Positions 34,070 through 45,450 of a stretch of DNA of 64,000 nt are shown here, one piece after another (position 1 is the stretch's first letter; each line of letters opens with the position of its first letter). The notes below the pieces were generated by a model, which saw only the letters and a program-made list of their open reading frames with translations, was not told the DNA's origin and did not search any database. Source of the stretch: Siderastrea radians (Eukaryota; Cnidaria; Anthozoa; Scleractinia; Rhizangiidae); the NCBI GenBank assembly GCA_964017195.1, contig OZ024898.1, positions 4,928,482-4,992,481 on the forward strand, in the 5' to 3' direction. The position numbers and the translations under genes are program-made.

Positions 34070-35829
34070 GATAAATGAAATGCGTCAATTGCCACAGCAC
34101 CTGGGTCAGGATGCCAGGATACATAAGGCTGAAGCTGGTGGTTTATTCTGGAAGCAAATAAGTCAATGTTGGGCTCAACCTTTGCTGCATTGATGCAGTC
34201 CCTAAAAATAGTTCTGTCTAGTGTCCACTCAAGTTGTGAGTGAGACCGTCTTGATTGTTTATCAGCTTCCACATTCTCTACACCAGGGATATGGACAGCT
34301 GTCAGCCAAATATTTCTTTGGGCACACCATAACCAAATTTCTTTGGCTAGGTCATTTCTTTTTTCAGAGCTACTAGTACCCATATGGTTAACATCAGACA
34401 GGGCAGTCATATTATCCACCATGACCTTCACATGCTGCCCATTAATGATAGATGAAAAAGATTTAAGAGCCAAGTATATGGCTAGGAGCTCTAAATAGTT
34501 GATGTGGTTTCTGGCTTCCTCTGCGGTCCAGTGTCCACCTGTACTGGTATCATGTAGGGCACAGCCCCAGCCAGTGGATGAGGCATCGGTTGACATGACA
34601 ACAGTAGGCTCCCCATGACTAATGATATTGTAACTGGCTTCAAGGTGTGTGTTCCACCACAATAATTCTGTACCAGCTTTGTCTGATACTACCATACAAG
34701 CATCATAATCACCCTTGCTATATCTTAAGGCAAGAGTTTTCTCCCTCTCTAACTGACGGAAATAAAGCGGACCATACATGACACCTGGGAAACTAGATAC
34801 CATATACCCAAGGGCCCTTGAAACCTCCCGTATAGTGGTTTCTTTGGCCTTGATAAGCTTGGTACAAATTGATTTGAGCTTGTCAACTTTTTCATTGGTC
34901 AAATAAATTTTCATCTGGACTGAGTCCAAGACAAACCCCAAAAATACTAATTTTTGTGTAGGGATAAAAACTGACTTTTGAGGGTGAAGAATGAAACCCA
35001 ATGAGAGGAACATTTTCACAGTGTCTAGAACATTAGCTAGGCATTCCTCATAACTTCCACCCTGTAGGTATGAGTCATCAATATACGGTGAGTTTATATG
35101 CCCAAGTTGTCTCAAAACTGAGTAGGCTGGCTTCATTAGTTTGGTAAACTTCCTTGGACAGAAAGCTAAACCATTAGGAAAACAGGTAAACTGATACAAT
35201 TTACCACCCCATTTAAACTTAAGGTACTTCTGGTCTGAAACTGCAATAGGAACACTGTAATAAGCATCCTTGAGGTCAACAGAGGCCATATAGCAGTTAG
35301 GGGTAATAAGACTTATTACACTTTGAAGTGTATCCATTTTAAAGTGGTTGTATTGCACATGTTTATTTAGGTTTTTAAGATTCAGGATCATTCTGTGTGA
35401 TCCATCTTTTTTGGGTCGCACAAAAACAGAAGAGATAAACTCCCCTGGTTCATGACTGGTTTCAACAACAACTGCCTTCTTAAGCAGGTTTGCAACCTCT
35501 TTGGAAATAATAGCATTTTCTTCTGCACTAAAACATTTCACTGCAGGGGGGCGTGTTTGGCAAGGCTTAGTGTCAAATTCAATGTATTGTCCTGACACCA
35601 TTTGAAGAATCTCAGTGTCTGAGGTGATTCTTTGCCAACAATGAACAAATTGTGCCAGCCTACCGCTTTTGAAGCAACATGTTTGTGTAACAAGGTAAGC
35701 TATAAGTGTAGGAATGAAGCCTTCAAATTGGGTTACCTGTAACGTGTGGAGCTTTGTCATGATGTCATCGGCAGTATTTATTTCTTGCTGGTGTCCTCCT
35801 TTTTCTTCCAGGTTTTCTGGGGTTTCCAT
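33640..35829 (-). CDS. DIRS reverse transcriptase / RNase H polyprotein
   Basis: A 729-residue uninterrupted frame. Reverse transcriptase motifs: FVRPKKDGSHRMILNLKNLN at about 136-155, SVDLKDAYYSVPI at 183-195, and YIDD at 249-252, where the two Asp bind the metals. RNase H follows, with STDASSTGWG (Asp415), Glu447 in INYLELLA and Asp472 in VMVDNMTAL. The C-terminal IDLFASRINHQ, FPPFSLI and WPTQTWWP blocks are typical of the region after RNase H in DIRS polyproteins, which often includes a DAM-like methyltransferase remnant. It overlaps the gag-like frame upstream and the recombinase downstream in different frames. It would make cDNA from the element's RNA. The frame is intact, suggesting a fairly recent copy. 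Confidence 0.9.
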   Translation of the reverse strand: METPENLEEKGGHQQEINTADDIMTKLHTLQVTQFEGFIPTLIAYLVTQTCCFKSGRLAQFVHCWQRITSDTEILQMVSGQYIEFDTKPCQTRPPAVKCFSAEENAIISKEVANLLKKAVVVETSHEPGEFISSVFVRPKKDGSHRMILNLKNLNKHVQYNHFKMDTLQSVISLITPNCYMASVDLKDAYYSVPIAVSDQKYLKFKWGGKLYQFTCFPNGLAFCPRKFTKLMKPAYSVLRQLGHINSPYIDDSYLQGGSYEECLANVLDTVKMFLSLGFILHPQKSVFIPTQKLVFLGFVLDSVQMKIYLTNEKVDKLKSICTKLIKAKETTIREVSRALGYMVSSFPGVMYGPLYFRQLEREKTLALRYSKGDYDACMVVSDKAGTELLWWNTHLEASYNIISHGEPTVVMSTDASSTGWGCALHDTSTGGHWTAEEARNHINYLELLAIYLALKSFSSIINGQHVKVMVDNMTALSDVNHMGTSSSEKRNDLAKEIWLWCAQRNIWLTAVHIPGVENVEADKQSRRSHSQLEWTLDRTIFRDCINAAKVEPNIDLFASRINHQLQPYVSWHPDPGAVAIDAFHLSWKQYVPYMFPPFSLISRVLQKIQQEKVQGIIIVPKWPTQTWWPVLMRMLVDNPVLLPKRKKLLFLPSSPEKIHPLYPKLELLMCHLSGHHLKAKEFRQKLPESLCSPGDRAPQPSTKLTTRSGNHSAVDGKLFPFRPLYRMA

Positions 35830-36938
35830 CTGGACTGGAAATGGCCCTTGCCTAAAAAAGGCTGGTCCTGTTTTTGGCGATAAGGAGGTTTGGTGAAAGA
35901 TTTGTTGGTGCTATTGTGCACTGCTGTATGACTAATTCGGTTTGAGGCTCGAATTGCCGTAAGCTGCGACTGAAGCTCGTCGCCAAATAGCAAGTTGGTT
36001 ACCGGCGTTTGCGAAGAGCACAGCGAGCCGTATTCCTTGTTAAGGTTGGGTTTAATAGCTTCCCGTCTACGAAGCGAGAGCTCGTAATTGGTGTGACCCA
36101 ACAGGGCAATGGCATCAATTTGTGCTGTGACTAATGCGCCCGTGTCGAGCTTGCCACCTTGCGTGCTCTGGCCTCGAAAATCCATGAGCTTCTGGGTTGA
36201 TTGTGCAATAATGGCTCCAACCCTCACTATCATGTTCTGAATAGCGGACAATCTGAGGTCCTGCTTTTTTCCATGATGAGTTAATTTTCCCCAAATCTCT
36301 GGGTTCACTTTGGGGGCAACAAGCTTCTCGCAGTTTTCAGGGCGATCGTATTTCTCGACCGTCTCTTTGACCTTGTTCTCACTCAGTTTCGAAGCCCATC
36401 TCTTATTGATGATATCTGCAAGTTGCTTAGATATTGGGCTGCTCACTTTATCATCTTTCGAGAAGTCGAGGGCCAATTTCTTTAAAAGATCGTCTTCGCC
36501 TTCATTGTTGCAGGAGTCCTGCGTTTTGGCGGCCGACGTTTTGGCGCCTTCGGAGTCGTTCTCAGCGTTGGTTGCAAGAAGCTCTTGTACGTCCGAATCA
36601 TCGCTGTCACCGCCAGTTTCAACAGCATCACTGGCATCAATTCTAGGTTTCTTTGTTTCCCCATTTAAAGGGTCTAAGTTCCCAGAGCGAGCGTCTCGCT
36701 TCGCTGGGCGCTGCTTCGACAAAGAAGCGAAAGCTTCGCCCATGGCGGACAATGAACCCGCCATGTGATCCATGTTTTGGTTCAACTTACTGAGTACGCT
36801 CAATAGCGAGTCGCTATTGTCGAGCTCAGGATCCTCTAGAAGTTCGTCTTCGGCTTCCTCGGTGGGATTTTCGTTCGTTATTGCGTCGGGATCTTCTGGA
36901 TTGTTCGTTTTCGCCAGGATGAAAATTTCTACGTGCAA
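35778..36938 (-). CDS. DIRS gag-like protein
   Basis: A 386-residue frame preceding and overlapping the reverse transcriptase frame by about 50 bp. It has an acidic N-terminal third (many Glu and Asp), a Lys/Arg patch (KRDARSGNLDP, KKPRID), and a middle part (ISKQLADIINKRWASKLSE, KYDRPENCEKLVAPKVNPEI) that resembles the first protein of DIRS elements. The C-terminal tail is basic and Gln-rich. No zinc knuckle is seen, which is usual for this class. It probably packages element RNA. Assignment rests mainly on position and general similarity. Confidence 0.7.
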   Translation of the reverse strand: MHVEIFILAKTNNPEDPDAITNENPTEEAEDELLEDPELDNSDSLLSVLSKLNQNMDHMAGSLSAMGEAFASLSKQRPAKRDARSGNLDPLNGETKKPRIDASDAVETGGDSDDSDVQELLATNAENDSEGAKTSAAKTQDSCNNEGEDDLLKKLALDFSKDDKVSSPISKQLADIINKRWASKLSENKVKETVEKYDRPENCEKLVAPKVNPEIWGKLTHHGKKQDLRLSAIQNMIVRVGAIIAQSTQKLMDFRGQSTQGGKLDTGALVTAQIDAIALLGHTNYELSLRRREAIKPNLNKEYGSLCSSQTPVTNLLFGDELQSQLTAIRASNRISHTAVHNSTNKSFTKPPYRQKQDQPFLGKGHFQSRWKPQKTWKKKEDTSKK

Positions 36939-37730
36939 CTACTCCAAAGTTCGCTTGCAAGTGACCGCTCTGGTTTCGCGCGCATATCTCACGTGACTCC
37001 TTAGCGACATTGACCAATGACGAAGTAGAATCAAAACAGAACTTCAAGAAATCGAAGTCTACTACCGTTCACTTAAAAAGACTTATTTACAAACTCATGT
37101 TTGGAAATGACAAGACAAAGGGAAAAAATATTGCTACCTTACCGAGAATAAGTCCTCTTTCTGTGAATTAAAATCTTTTCAACTTTAGTCTTTACAACTT
37201 TCCGTGAGCAAGTGTGCTGCTTCGTTCGCAATAGCATTTTCTTGGTTGAGTTCTCACTATGAAAATTCCAAGTCAACCTCTGGATATCTTTGTGAGCTGA
37301 AGCAAATACTTGTTGACTTTTTGAGAGCATTTAATCGTGGAAAGTTTCTTCCAGAGAGTTAAAATTTACGGAGAACACTGCTAAAACTGCCTCGCTTTTC
37401 AAAATGGCCGCCAAACAAGCAATGAAAGAAAATCTGCAGTGCACTTCCAAATATGGTCATTTACGTATATCGCAGGATATCTGTCATGTAGGATGACAGA
37501 TATTGAGGGCTTCCTTACCATATATGGGCATAGTGACAATTTGTTGAATAATAATTATATATATCTTAAGTTGTTCGGAGAATGAATGAAGTGAAGAAAC
37601 TGTGGTGCTGCATCCGTGGAGAAGTGAAACGCAAAAGTTTCGATTTATCAACTGGGCAAGATGAACTACTACATCCTCTCTTGAACTGGGTTGATAAGGT
37701 TAATTGACTGCCGTAAAGAAATTCAAAACT

Positions 37731-37806
37731 GACGTTTCGATCGTTAGCCCTTCGTCAGAGCAAATGAGGTCACCGACTTTTCGATCGTTAGCCCTTCGTC
37801 AGTGCA
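37731..37806 (-). ncRNA. Two tandem hammerhead-like cores (Penelope-type remnant)
   Basis: On the minus strand CTGACGA (37752-37758), A, GGGC-TAAC-GATC and GAAAC (37734-37738), then GTC form one core. A second copy 44 bases away (CTGACGA at 37796-37802) ends in GAAAAGTC. Both resemble the core at 6604-6640, and flanking words (GGTGGCCA, TTGATAAAT.CAAAG) are shared. Helix II is weaker here (GAUC for GCUC). Confidence 0.4.
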
Positions 37807-37919
37807 AATGGGCCCACCCCTTGACCAGCCAACTTTTGAATTTCTTTGCGGTGGCCAGTTTGATAAATCCAAAGTTTTGTGGCTGGAGAATGGTTTGGTT
37901 GAATCTCGCTATCTTGAGA

Positions 37920-38640
37920 ATGTCATCAGTTGAATAATCTTGTTTCTGTTTTTTTCGATCGAGATGAATATTTGCTGTTCTATCCAGTGTTACAAAAGGT
38001 TATAGTTCCCAAAGCATTCATGCACTATGGAAAAATACTTTAATCTGATATCAACCGAGTTGACACAAGGTAAATTGACTGCCGAGGAAATACCCGGATG
38101 TAGCTTGTGTGCCACTAAAATGGCGACGTCGCTCTCGCAACACCTCTCACAACGTAACATTCATTCAGTGAACTTTTATTATTTTCACTTTGACAGTGAA
38201 ATCACAGGAACATTACATATCAAATATGGCAATACGGGTAGCCATATTTCGACAAGTCACAAAACACTTTATGGCCATTCCCTTATGTGTAGTTTTTTCG
38301 CTAAAGGGTGACCGTTTTCTACAGGTTAGACTGATCACAAGAGTTCTATTTTTCGGCTTACTTAGAGTGATCGACCTCCAGTTTCTCCAGACAATATCTA
38401 TACACTGTCACAAAGAAAGGTGAAGAGAGTTGCGGGAATCATCATCTAGGGGACAGACCACCAAATTCTCCATTTTTTCCGCACCGTATCAGTACATTGT
38501 TCCACATACAGGTGGAGCTCATGAACTTGGGACGTTTTGATGTAGCAGCAAATTCTCCAAACTGACTTTAAAAGAAATGTGTTGCAGCAAGTGTGGAGAA
38601 TTAATGTTTTGAGCTTTGTGACCAACAGAAACAAACAAAG
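37920..38640. repeat. Distal part of duplication unit 2
   Basis: Shared with unit 3 at about 55150-55830: GATGAATATTTGCTGT, CTTTAATCTGATATCAACCG, GTAAATTGACTGC and ATGGCGACGTCGCTCT recur. Non-coding in both places. Confidence 0.65.
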
Positions 38641-38830
38641 CGCGAAAAACTTTCGTCAAATATATTGCAACGAAGCGTGAAAAACTTTCAGCAAATATGT
38701 TGTGTCTTTTTGTCGTATCTGAACTGCATTAGTTTTCTGACACCTTATATTTTCATAGCAAAAGCAAAAACTTGTGAAATACCACAGAGCATGAAATGTT
38801 TTGGGATCTTTCGTTGGTTACTTTTAAATA

Positions 38831-39862
38831 TTAGAACATGGTCACACCCACTCAGCCAATGAAGTGTCCAGCATTTCGATATATTCAATATATTCCATAA
38901 ACTTATTCAACTGATTTAAATTATGTAAAGTGGCGGGGACTTTGAAGGACAGGGAAATTGTGGGGTAAAATTAATATTCACGGTGAATTTCTGCAATCAT
39001 TAGTAGTTCTATATAGTCATTAGTATGCTCTATCTCATAGAGCATACTAAGAAGGTTTTGTTTTCCTTTGTTTGGAAGCCTCATTCGTATGCTCTATATA
39101 GAGAATACTAATGACTAAGTAGAAAATACTAATGAATGCACAAATTCTCTGTGAATATTTGTAACTAAATCAGATAAAAACAACAGCTTCAAAGGCGATA
39201 TCAGAAAACAATTCTACACTTATTATTTTATTGTGTTTTAACAAAAGATGCAATCTTACGGTGTAATAGCATAGCAAAAAGCAAATCGAAAGAAAAACCA
39301 TTACTTTACATGAAATAAGAAATGTTCAGACCTTGTTTCTCCGTGTTTGCCGGAGTGTTGTACTTGAACTTGACTTTGGCCTCTTGGCTTTTTCTGCAAG
39401 TCTCCACTTCCTGGTCCTGGTGGTTGCAGCACGTCGAACACTGCTTTCACCAGTGTAAATCTAGTAAACCTTGAGTGCCAATCACTGCCTCGAGTTCCTC
39501 AATTTCCCTGTACTGGCTAATGGCGGTTTACTTATCAACTGCTATAAACTGCGCGGTGAAGCACTCCAAAACATTGCAACTCAAGGCACGTGTACAATAG
39601 CGAAAATATCGTAAAAAAAAATAGCAACGTGATTTCAAGCTGAGAACTAAAAAATTGACATGCAAAAATACAATCTGCATGCAAAAACGAAATTCTTCGT
39701 GGGTGTGACCATGTTCTAAGACGGTTAGACAATGAACGCTCGTGTCCTATGGGATATAGAGTCCCTCGCAAGATAGAATGCGACTCGGCCTGCGGCCTCG
39801 TGCCATTCCATCTGTGCTCGGGACACTATATTCCATAGAACACTCGCGTTCATTGTCTAACC
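38831..39862. mobile_element. Hairpin-ended element C (GAGGCCGCAGGCCGA apex), reverse orientation
   Basis: TTAGAACATGGTCACACCCA at 38831 has its perfect inverse at 39700-39719. Directly beyond it lies a long hairpin (39723-39784 against 39800-39862; arms begin GGTTAGACAATGAACG) with apex complement GAGGCCGCAGGCCGA at 39785-39799. The order (hairpin, short gap, motif ... inverse motif) repeats that of elements A and B. No coding frame. Confidence 0.65.
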
Positions 39863-40373
39863 CTTACCAAACCAATTTTCTTTGACAATTGTTTTTCCTC
39901 GTATAGACGAGAAAATTGCTTGCCAAATTTTGCATGGACAAATCACCAGTTTTTACTGTGTCCAACAGTTCAAAGAAACAAAGACATTTCAATCAGAGAA
40001 AGCTTGTCAAATTATGACGAATTTTGCTCCTGTAAGCAGATAGTCTGCCAATGAAATTCAGCGAAGATTTAAGTAAAATAGATGCCAACCAAGCGATTAG
40101 CTCTGAAAGCCGGTCAAATATTCTTATTAAACCGTCAACCGTCAAGCGGCTAAATTTTTAACCAGCAACTGCCAAAGCTACTACCCCCGTTGAGACTCTC
40201 TTTGTAGGCTGCGTAGGGCTCGCTCCAGAGGACGGGAAAAGGAGAGACCCTGGAAACGAGGCCTACGTTGGGCAGGCAAGAACCATTGTTATTTTTCTAC
40301 TGTAGAAACAGAAAACAGGTAAGTTTGCTTCCGTTCGCAAACATTTCTACACCAGTTGTCAAACTTCTATCGC

Positions 40374-40550
40374 ATAGCCTGCGTAGCTGGCGGGATTGTT
40401 TGTGCGAAGCGACGACAAGAGCGGCGAATGGAGAGAAGCGTTTTGACGCCGCTCGTCGTCGCGGCTTACCCCGCTCATGGCGGCTCCGCCGCAAAAACGT
40501 TACCTTCGTGCTCAGGCAATAGCACCTGCTACGCAGGTGTTACTTTCATG
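40374..40550. mobile_element. hAT-like MITE in unit 3 upstream region
   Basis: TAGCCTGCGTAGCTGGCGG at the left and the inverse of CACCTGCGTAGCAGGTG at the right interrupt sequence that is continuous in unit 1 (about 11050-11070). The ends resemble those of the MITE at 15042-15243. Confidence 0.6.
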
Positions 40551-40880
40551 TAAATTTGGTAGTCACGTTATTGTCAGGCAGATATTAGTTCAGCCAGGAG
40601 CCCATTAGTCTGTCATATTGCAAACTGTGGGTCTTTTAAGGTGCCTTACTTCCGGGCGGAAGAGTGATGTTAGTATAATACAAGTCACGGGAATGCTCGT
40701 AGGAAAGCTTGAAACGAACCCCTGTAACTGTATATTGAAAGTCAACGGTCCGTCTACTTTCTCACCTTTCCCTCACCTTTTTCTTTCTTCCTTTTTTTTT
40801 TTGGTGGGGGAGGGGGGCGGGGTGAAGAGGTGCATGTAGCCTGGCTTGTCCCTTTCAGTTTCCACCCACTTTCTCGCTCC

Positions 40881-42048
40881 CTGTACAGCCCCCGAAATGA
40901 TGCCGATCCCGAAATGATCCCCAACTCCGAAACGATCCCGACCCAGAAATGATCCCCAAATCGATCCTGAAATGACCCCCACCCCGAAATGATCCCCGTT
41001 TTTTCCACGCTGACCCCGAAATGATGGCCAAGTAATTATCAGAGTGGAATAGCTTGAAATTGAAGAAAATTTCTATTATAACTCGAACAATGTTGACATT
41101 TTTTTTCTTCATATTTTCCGAATGCTTTCTTCGTAAAATCATTCTTAACAAATTCTTAGTCTTCAATAAAAATCGAGAGCCGAAAAATGGATATGGATTG
41201 GGGAGTTGTGTTCAATAATATTGAAAATCAGCCTTCAGACGTACTTTCCGGTGCGTCCATTACGTATAAAAAGAATTGCTACGAAAGCAAAGTGACAGAA
41301 GAATTTTGCCTAAAGTGCAGGAGTTTATGCCAGTGAAAATGGCGCAGCACGGTACTACAGCGAGGACTATTACCGTGGTGATAAGTGTACAAAAGATGAA
41401 GAGTGGTTTACTTCCTAAACATTTTCCATAAATTTTACATGGTGGACTGGTGATGCTTTCAGTAAGTGAAGCACTGTAAAGTTAATGTTAATTTCGACCT
41501 TAAAATTAGGAAGGAAGACTTTTACATACCTGTTCTGTTCAAAACGCTATTTTGCTACATATATTTAAAACTTTTGCATCGTTTCTTGAAAAATAGAATC
41601 GTTGAAAACAGCAGTTGTGACCTATTGCTCGTAATTCATTTCATCTTTAGTTCAGTATCTAGCAACGTCTACTGAGTGATATTCTAGCTTCATTTTGTCC
41701 ATAATAACAAACTGCTATTCATTCCTTGTTAAAATTAAAAAAGAAGAAGAGGCTTTTGTACTTTTTTCTTTTGTTTGTTATCAGTTACAATTCAAGATAT
41801 CTACTACACGATATTTGATTTACACACCGATCATTTTTTCCCAATTCGTTAAAAAATGCTAGTGAAGACTACAAAATGCAAGTGAATAAGTACGTGAAAA
41901 TTTTTTAATGTCGTTTATTTGATCACTCCACAATCCCTTAGTTTGAACGCCATTCCAAAAATTACTTGGGGATCATTTCGGGTCGGGATCATTTCGGGGT
42001 CGCTTTGGGGATCATTTGGTGGTCGGGATCATTTCGGGGGCTGTACAG
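40881..42048. mobile_element. Inverted-repeat element with tandem CGAAATGATCCC subterminal repeats
   Basis: About 1.17 kb starting CTGTACAGCCCCCGAAATGA, with the inverse at the right end. Each end carries 4-7 imperfect repeats of a ~16-bp word (GACCCCGAAATGATCC). The interior is AT-rich and non-coding. It interrupts unit 3 upstream sequence that is continuous in units 1 and 2. Clustered subterminal repeats are typical transposase-binding arrays. Confidence 0.75.
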
Positions 42049-43378
42049 ATGCCATAAACGTCTTTCGTAAACCATTAATAAGTGCTTTCAATAGCAATAA
42101 AAGAAGCAAATGGAATTCCAGATCTAATAACTACGTGACATTTTTTCTAATCTCCTGGCAGAGAACACATTGACCTTTCGCTCCTGTAAGTCACAGAAAG
42201 AAAACGTCGAAACGAAAGTACCTGCTTTAAAAGGAAAGGCACTTAAGATACCTCGAGATTATCAATCAACCTCGCTAGCCTGTGAGAAATGTACAAAATA
42301 AATTAATACACATGTTTATCGTTTTTATACTGAGGGCATCATTCTGTTTATCTATAGTATTATTGTGGTTACAGTTTCCATGGAAACAGTAACCATTATG
42401 CTGTCATGTTGTGTAAGTAAGTGAGTGAGTAAGTGCGTAAAGTGAGTGCAATTCGGAAGACCGACGGAACGCCGAAGTTTCACTCGACGCTTGATCGATG
42501 ATTCCGACGTTTCTTCTTGATGGGCAATTTTGCTGGGAACGAGAATATTTCTTCGACTGGTCGTACGTCGCACCTCGAGGTGTCGTTTGAGTATTAGTCT
42601 GGGAGCAAGTGTCATCCCGTGCGAATTTCAGGCTGCAAGCAGTCCACCCATCTAAATATGTTAAGGAGACCCTAAATAACATGAAAAAATGTGTTGGCAC
42701 TCCTGTAACCTGCGCCGGCTCGTTTTACTGGGGTCTTAATAATTTACTCAATTTCTCAGCATGAAAACGAGGCTCCGACGTTAAAGTGATTATAACTTCC
42801 CACCATTTCAACGAAATGGGACAAACATTGCAGAGATTATGTTTTGTAATGAGATAAATAGTATTATGTCATAACAAATTAACAGCATAGTCACGTGACG
42901 AAGCTAGCATAGGAACGAGGCTCTGGTATTAAAACGGCAATAACTGTCCCTTTTCAATGCAATTGCACGAACGTTGCAATGGCTGTGTTTCTTGACCAAT
43001 TCAATGTCACCAGACACTTTTGAATCATTATAACGTGATTACGTGGAAAAGCTAGCATGGAAACGAGGCTCCCATAATATACTGGTTAATCTTCCTTAAT
43101 TTGCACAAAAACCACGCAAAAAATGGCGTATGGGATAGACACAGGGATGGTATTTCACGAAGACCCTTAAAATTCTTACTGAGAGAAAACAGAGATAAAA
43201 CTACATAAATCATCTAGTTAAAAAGGGTGACGGGCCTGCTCAGCTGCCACACACGTGTTTTAGCCTTTTAAAATGGCTTAAACATTTAAGCCAGAAGTTG
43301 TAACTGCAGTTTAGATTTGTGATCCTCTTTTTAGTGTCGAAAAGAGTAATAGGCCTGTGCACCTCATGCGCACGTGTT

Positions 43379-43965
43379 TTAACCTTTGTAGAGTTTTGCT
43401 CTCACGAGTACATCTTTGAGGGAACACCTTCTTTTGTACGATATTAGGGGCGGTTCCTTGAAAATGTCGTTTAGCAATGGTTGCTGTGTTATGAAATGCC
43501 AGCTGTTCGTGAGTATTGGTTTTAAGTTAGGCACTGCTGGGTGATATTGCGTTACAAAGGACAAGATTTTTTTTCTATATGTTTTTGTCGGAGGGCTTGA
43601 TTCCTGTCTTCAAAAGTAACTTCTGAGAGGGTTGTTTGAATAAACGTTTTCTGGGTATCCTCTCTCAAGAGGGTGTGTTTTGAAATTTGTGACCCTCTCT
43701 TCAGATAATGTTTTAGAAGTTCTGAGTAGTCTTAGAGCCTCTCCACTGATGGAGCCTCTTCTTATTTCTGATGGATGACAGGTTGAAAATGGGTGTACTG
43801 AAATGTTTCAGTGGGCTTAAAATGGGTGCATACATCTAGCACTGACTCAGTTCCAAATCTTTCACCTTTGTAAACAGTAGTGTCCAAGAAATTTGTTTCT
43901 GTTTCGCATACTTCAGCCGTAAACTTGATAGTTTGATGAGGTTTGTTAGCTTGTTCAATATTCAA
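43379..43965 (-). pseudogene. Penelope-like element 2, inverted C-terminal coding fragment
   Basis: Minus-strand reading gives HQTIKFTAEVCETETNFLDT (43762-43965), the last part of the reverse transcriptase. In another frame it gives PAVPNLKPILTNSWHFI and RRCSLKDVLVRAKL (43379-43564), the block that usually precedes the GIY-YIG domain. Frameshifts separate the pieces. The GIY-YIG domain itself is not visible. Confidence 0.7.
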
Positions 43966-43970
43966 AGGAG

Positions 43971-45450
43971 ATGCAAATTAAAAAACAGCTCCTGCGTGAC
44001 TTCGATTATTTAGTGAGAAGAATGCCTCTCCAATACATTTTTCACGGGGAAAATACAGAACCTCATCCTTCCCACGTTAAATCTTCATGGAAACCACCAG
44101 TACAACCATCCGTAGACCTTGAAAGCTACTTAGAAGAGGTCAAAATTCAACTCGCAGAAGGACTCAAAAATCCAAAGGATAATCTTAAACCCACTGAATG
44201 CGAGGCACTTAAAGCCCTAAAACGTGACACCAACATTAACCTTAAAAAAGCTGACAAAGGAACTACAACTGTAGTTCCAAACATTGAGGACAAAATTAAA
44301 GAAGGTCAAACCCAGCTAGATAACAGGGAACACTAAAGACCCTTGTGAATCCTATGGTAGAAGAAACGAACCTAAGAGTTCAACAGCTTATTAGCGACCT
44401 CTATCTTGGAAACCACACAGATGAAATGACCAAAACATGGCTTTGTCAAACACCACAACCGTCCCGTATTCCAATATTCTACAACCTAACAAAGATACAC
44501 AAACCGACCCCAGTCGGGTGACCTATCATATCAAGGTGTGACGACCCAACAGAGACTATCCTCATTTGTCAATAAACTCCTTCAGCCTATAGCACAACAA
44601 CAAGAGTCGTATCTGAAAGATAAGACTCACTCCATCAATTTCCTAGAGAAAACGAAGGAAACAAAAAACACAATCCTTGTTTCAATGGACTTTACGAGCT
44701 TATATACAAATATACCACAAGAGGAGGGAATAAACATAGTATGCAACGCATATGAAGCATTCCACAGGAAAGAACCTCCTAGCCCTACACGACTACTTTA
44801 AAGAGCGCTCAAACTTATCCTAGCGGAGGACTCCTTCCAATTTAATGGAAAAAACTACCTACACATACATGGGACTGCCATGGGCACCAACATGGCAGTT
44901 GCTTTCGCCAATATTTTTATGACTAAGGTAGAAACAGAGATCTTAAATTAAAGCGCTTTAAAGTCGCTCGTCTGGAAACGATTTGTTGACGACATCTTCT
45001 CCCTCTGGAACGCAACAAGAGAAGAGATCACACAGTTTATTGAACAAGCTAACAATCACCATCAAACTATCAAGTTTACAGCTGAAGTATCCGAAACAGA
45101 AACAAACTTTTTGGACACTACTGTTTACAGAGGTGAAAGATTTAGAACTGAGTCGGTGCAAGATATACGCACCCATTTTAAGCCCACTGAAACATTTCAG
45201 TACACCCATTTTTCAACCTGCCATCCGTCAGGAGTAAAAAGAGGCTTCATCAAAGGAGAGGCTCTAAGACTACTCAGAACTAACTCTTCTAAAACATTAT
45301 TTGAATAGAGAGTCACAAACTTCAAAACACATCTTCTTGGGAGAGGATACAGAAAACTTTATTCAAACAACCCTCTCAGAGGTTACTTTTGAAGACAGGA
45401 ATCAAGCTCTCCGACAAAAACAAATACAAAAAAAGAAAATCTTGGCCTTT
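43971..45450 (+). pseudogene. Penelope-like reverse transcriptase, plus arm, broken
   Basis: Pieces in three frames follow the family order. An N-terminal region has LKPTECEALKALKRDTNINL and KKADKGTTTVV. Then come KIHKPTPVG and PIISRCDDPTE. The catalytic block VSMDFTSLYTNIPQEEGI is followed by GTAMGTNMAVAFANIFM. The KRFVDDIFSLW box holds the catalytic Asp pair. The last piece, NFLDTTVYRGERFRTESV, ends near 45308. At least three frameshifts or stops (about 44336, 44520, 44800, 44950) prevent a product. The region before GIY-YIG seems deleted in this arm. Confidence 0.8.

Larger units (their letters stand above)
32628..37031 (-). mobile_element. DIRS-type tyrosine-recombinase retroelement
   Basis: Bounded by identical inverted repeats of 45 bp (32628-32672 and 36987-37031; ATTCTACTTCGTCATTGGTC...). 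On the minus strand it holds, in order, a gag-like frame, a reverse transcriptase/RNase H frame and a tyrosine recombinase. Inverted ends instead of LTRs, overlapping frames and a recombinase instead of a DDE integrase define DIRS. The element is almost full length, but the recombinase is damaged. Confidence 0.85.
32152..37557. mobile_element. Hairpin-ended element B (GAGGCCGTAGGCCGA apex), host of the DIRS insertion
   Basis: The left end is a long hairpin (32152-32201 against 32217-32263) with apex GAGGCCGTAGGCCGA at 32202-32216. It is followed by TTATTATTCAACAAATT, whose inverse AATTTGTTGAATAATAA is at about 37538-37554. The architecture matches element A at 15316-15613. The interior is mostly a DIRS retroelement and a palindrome annotated separately. 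The pairing of the distant ends is inferred. Confidence 0.55.

Noticed and set aside
36310..36768. 152-residue plus-strand frame across the DIRS gag-like gene
   Set aside because: Antisense shadow of the real minus-strand frame.
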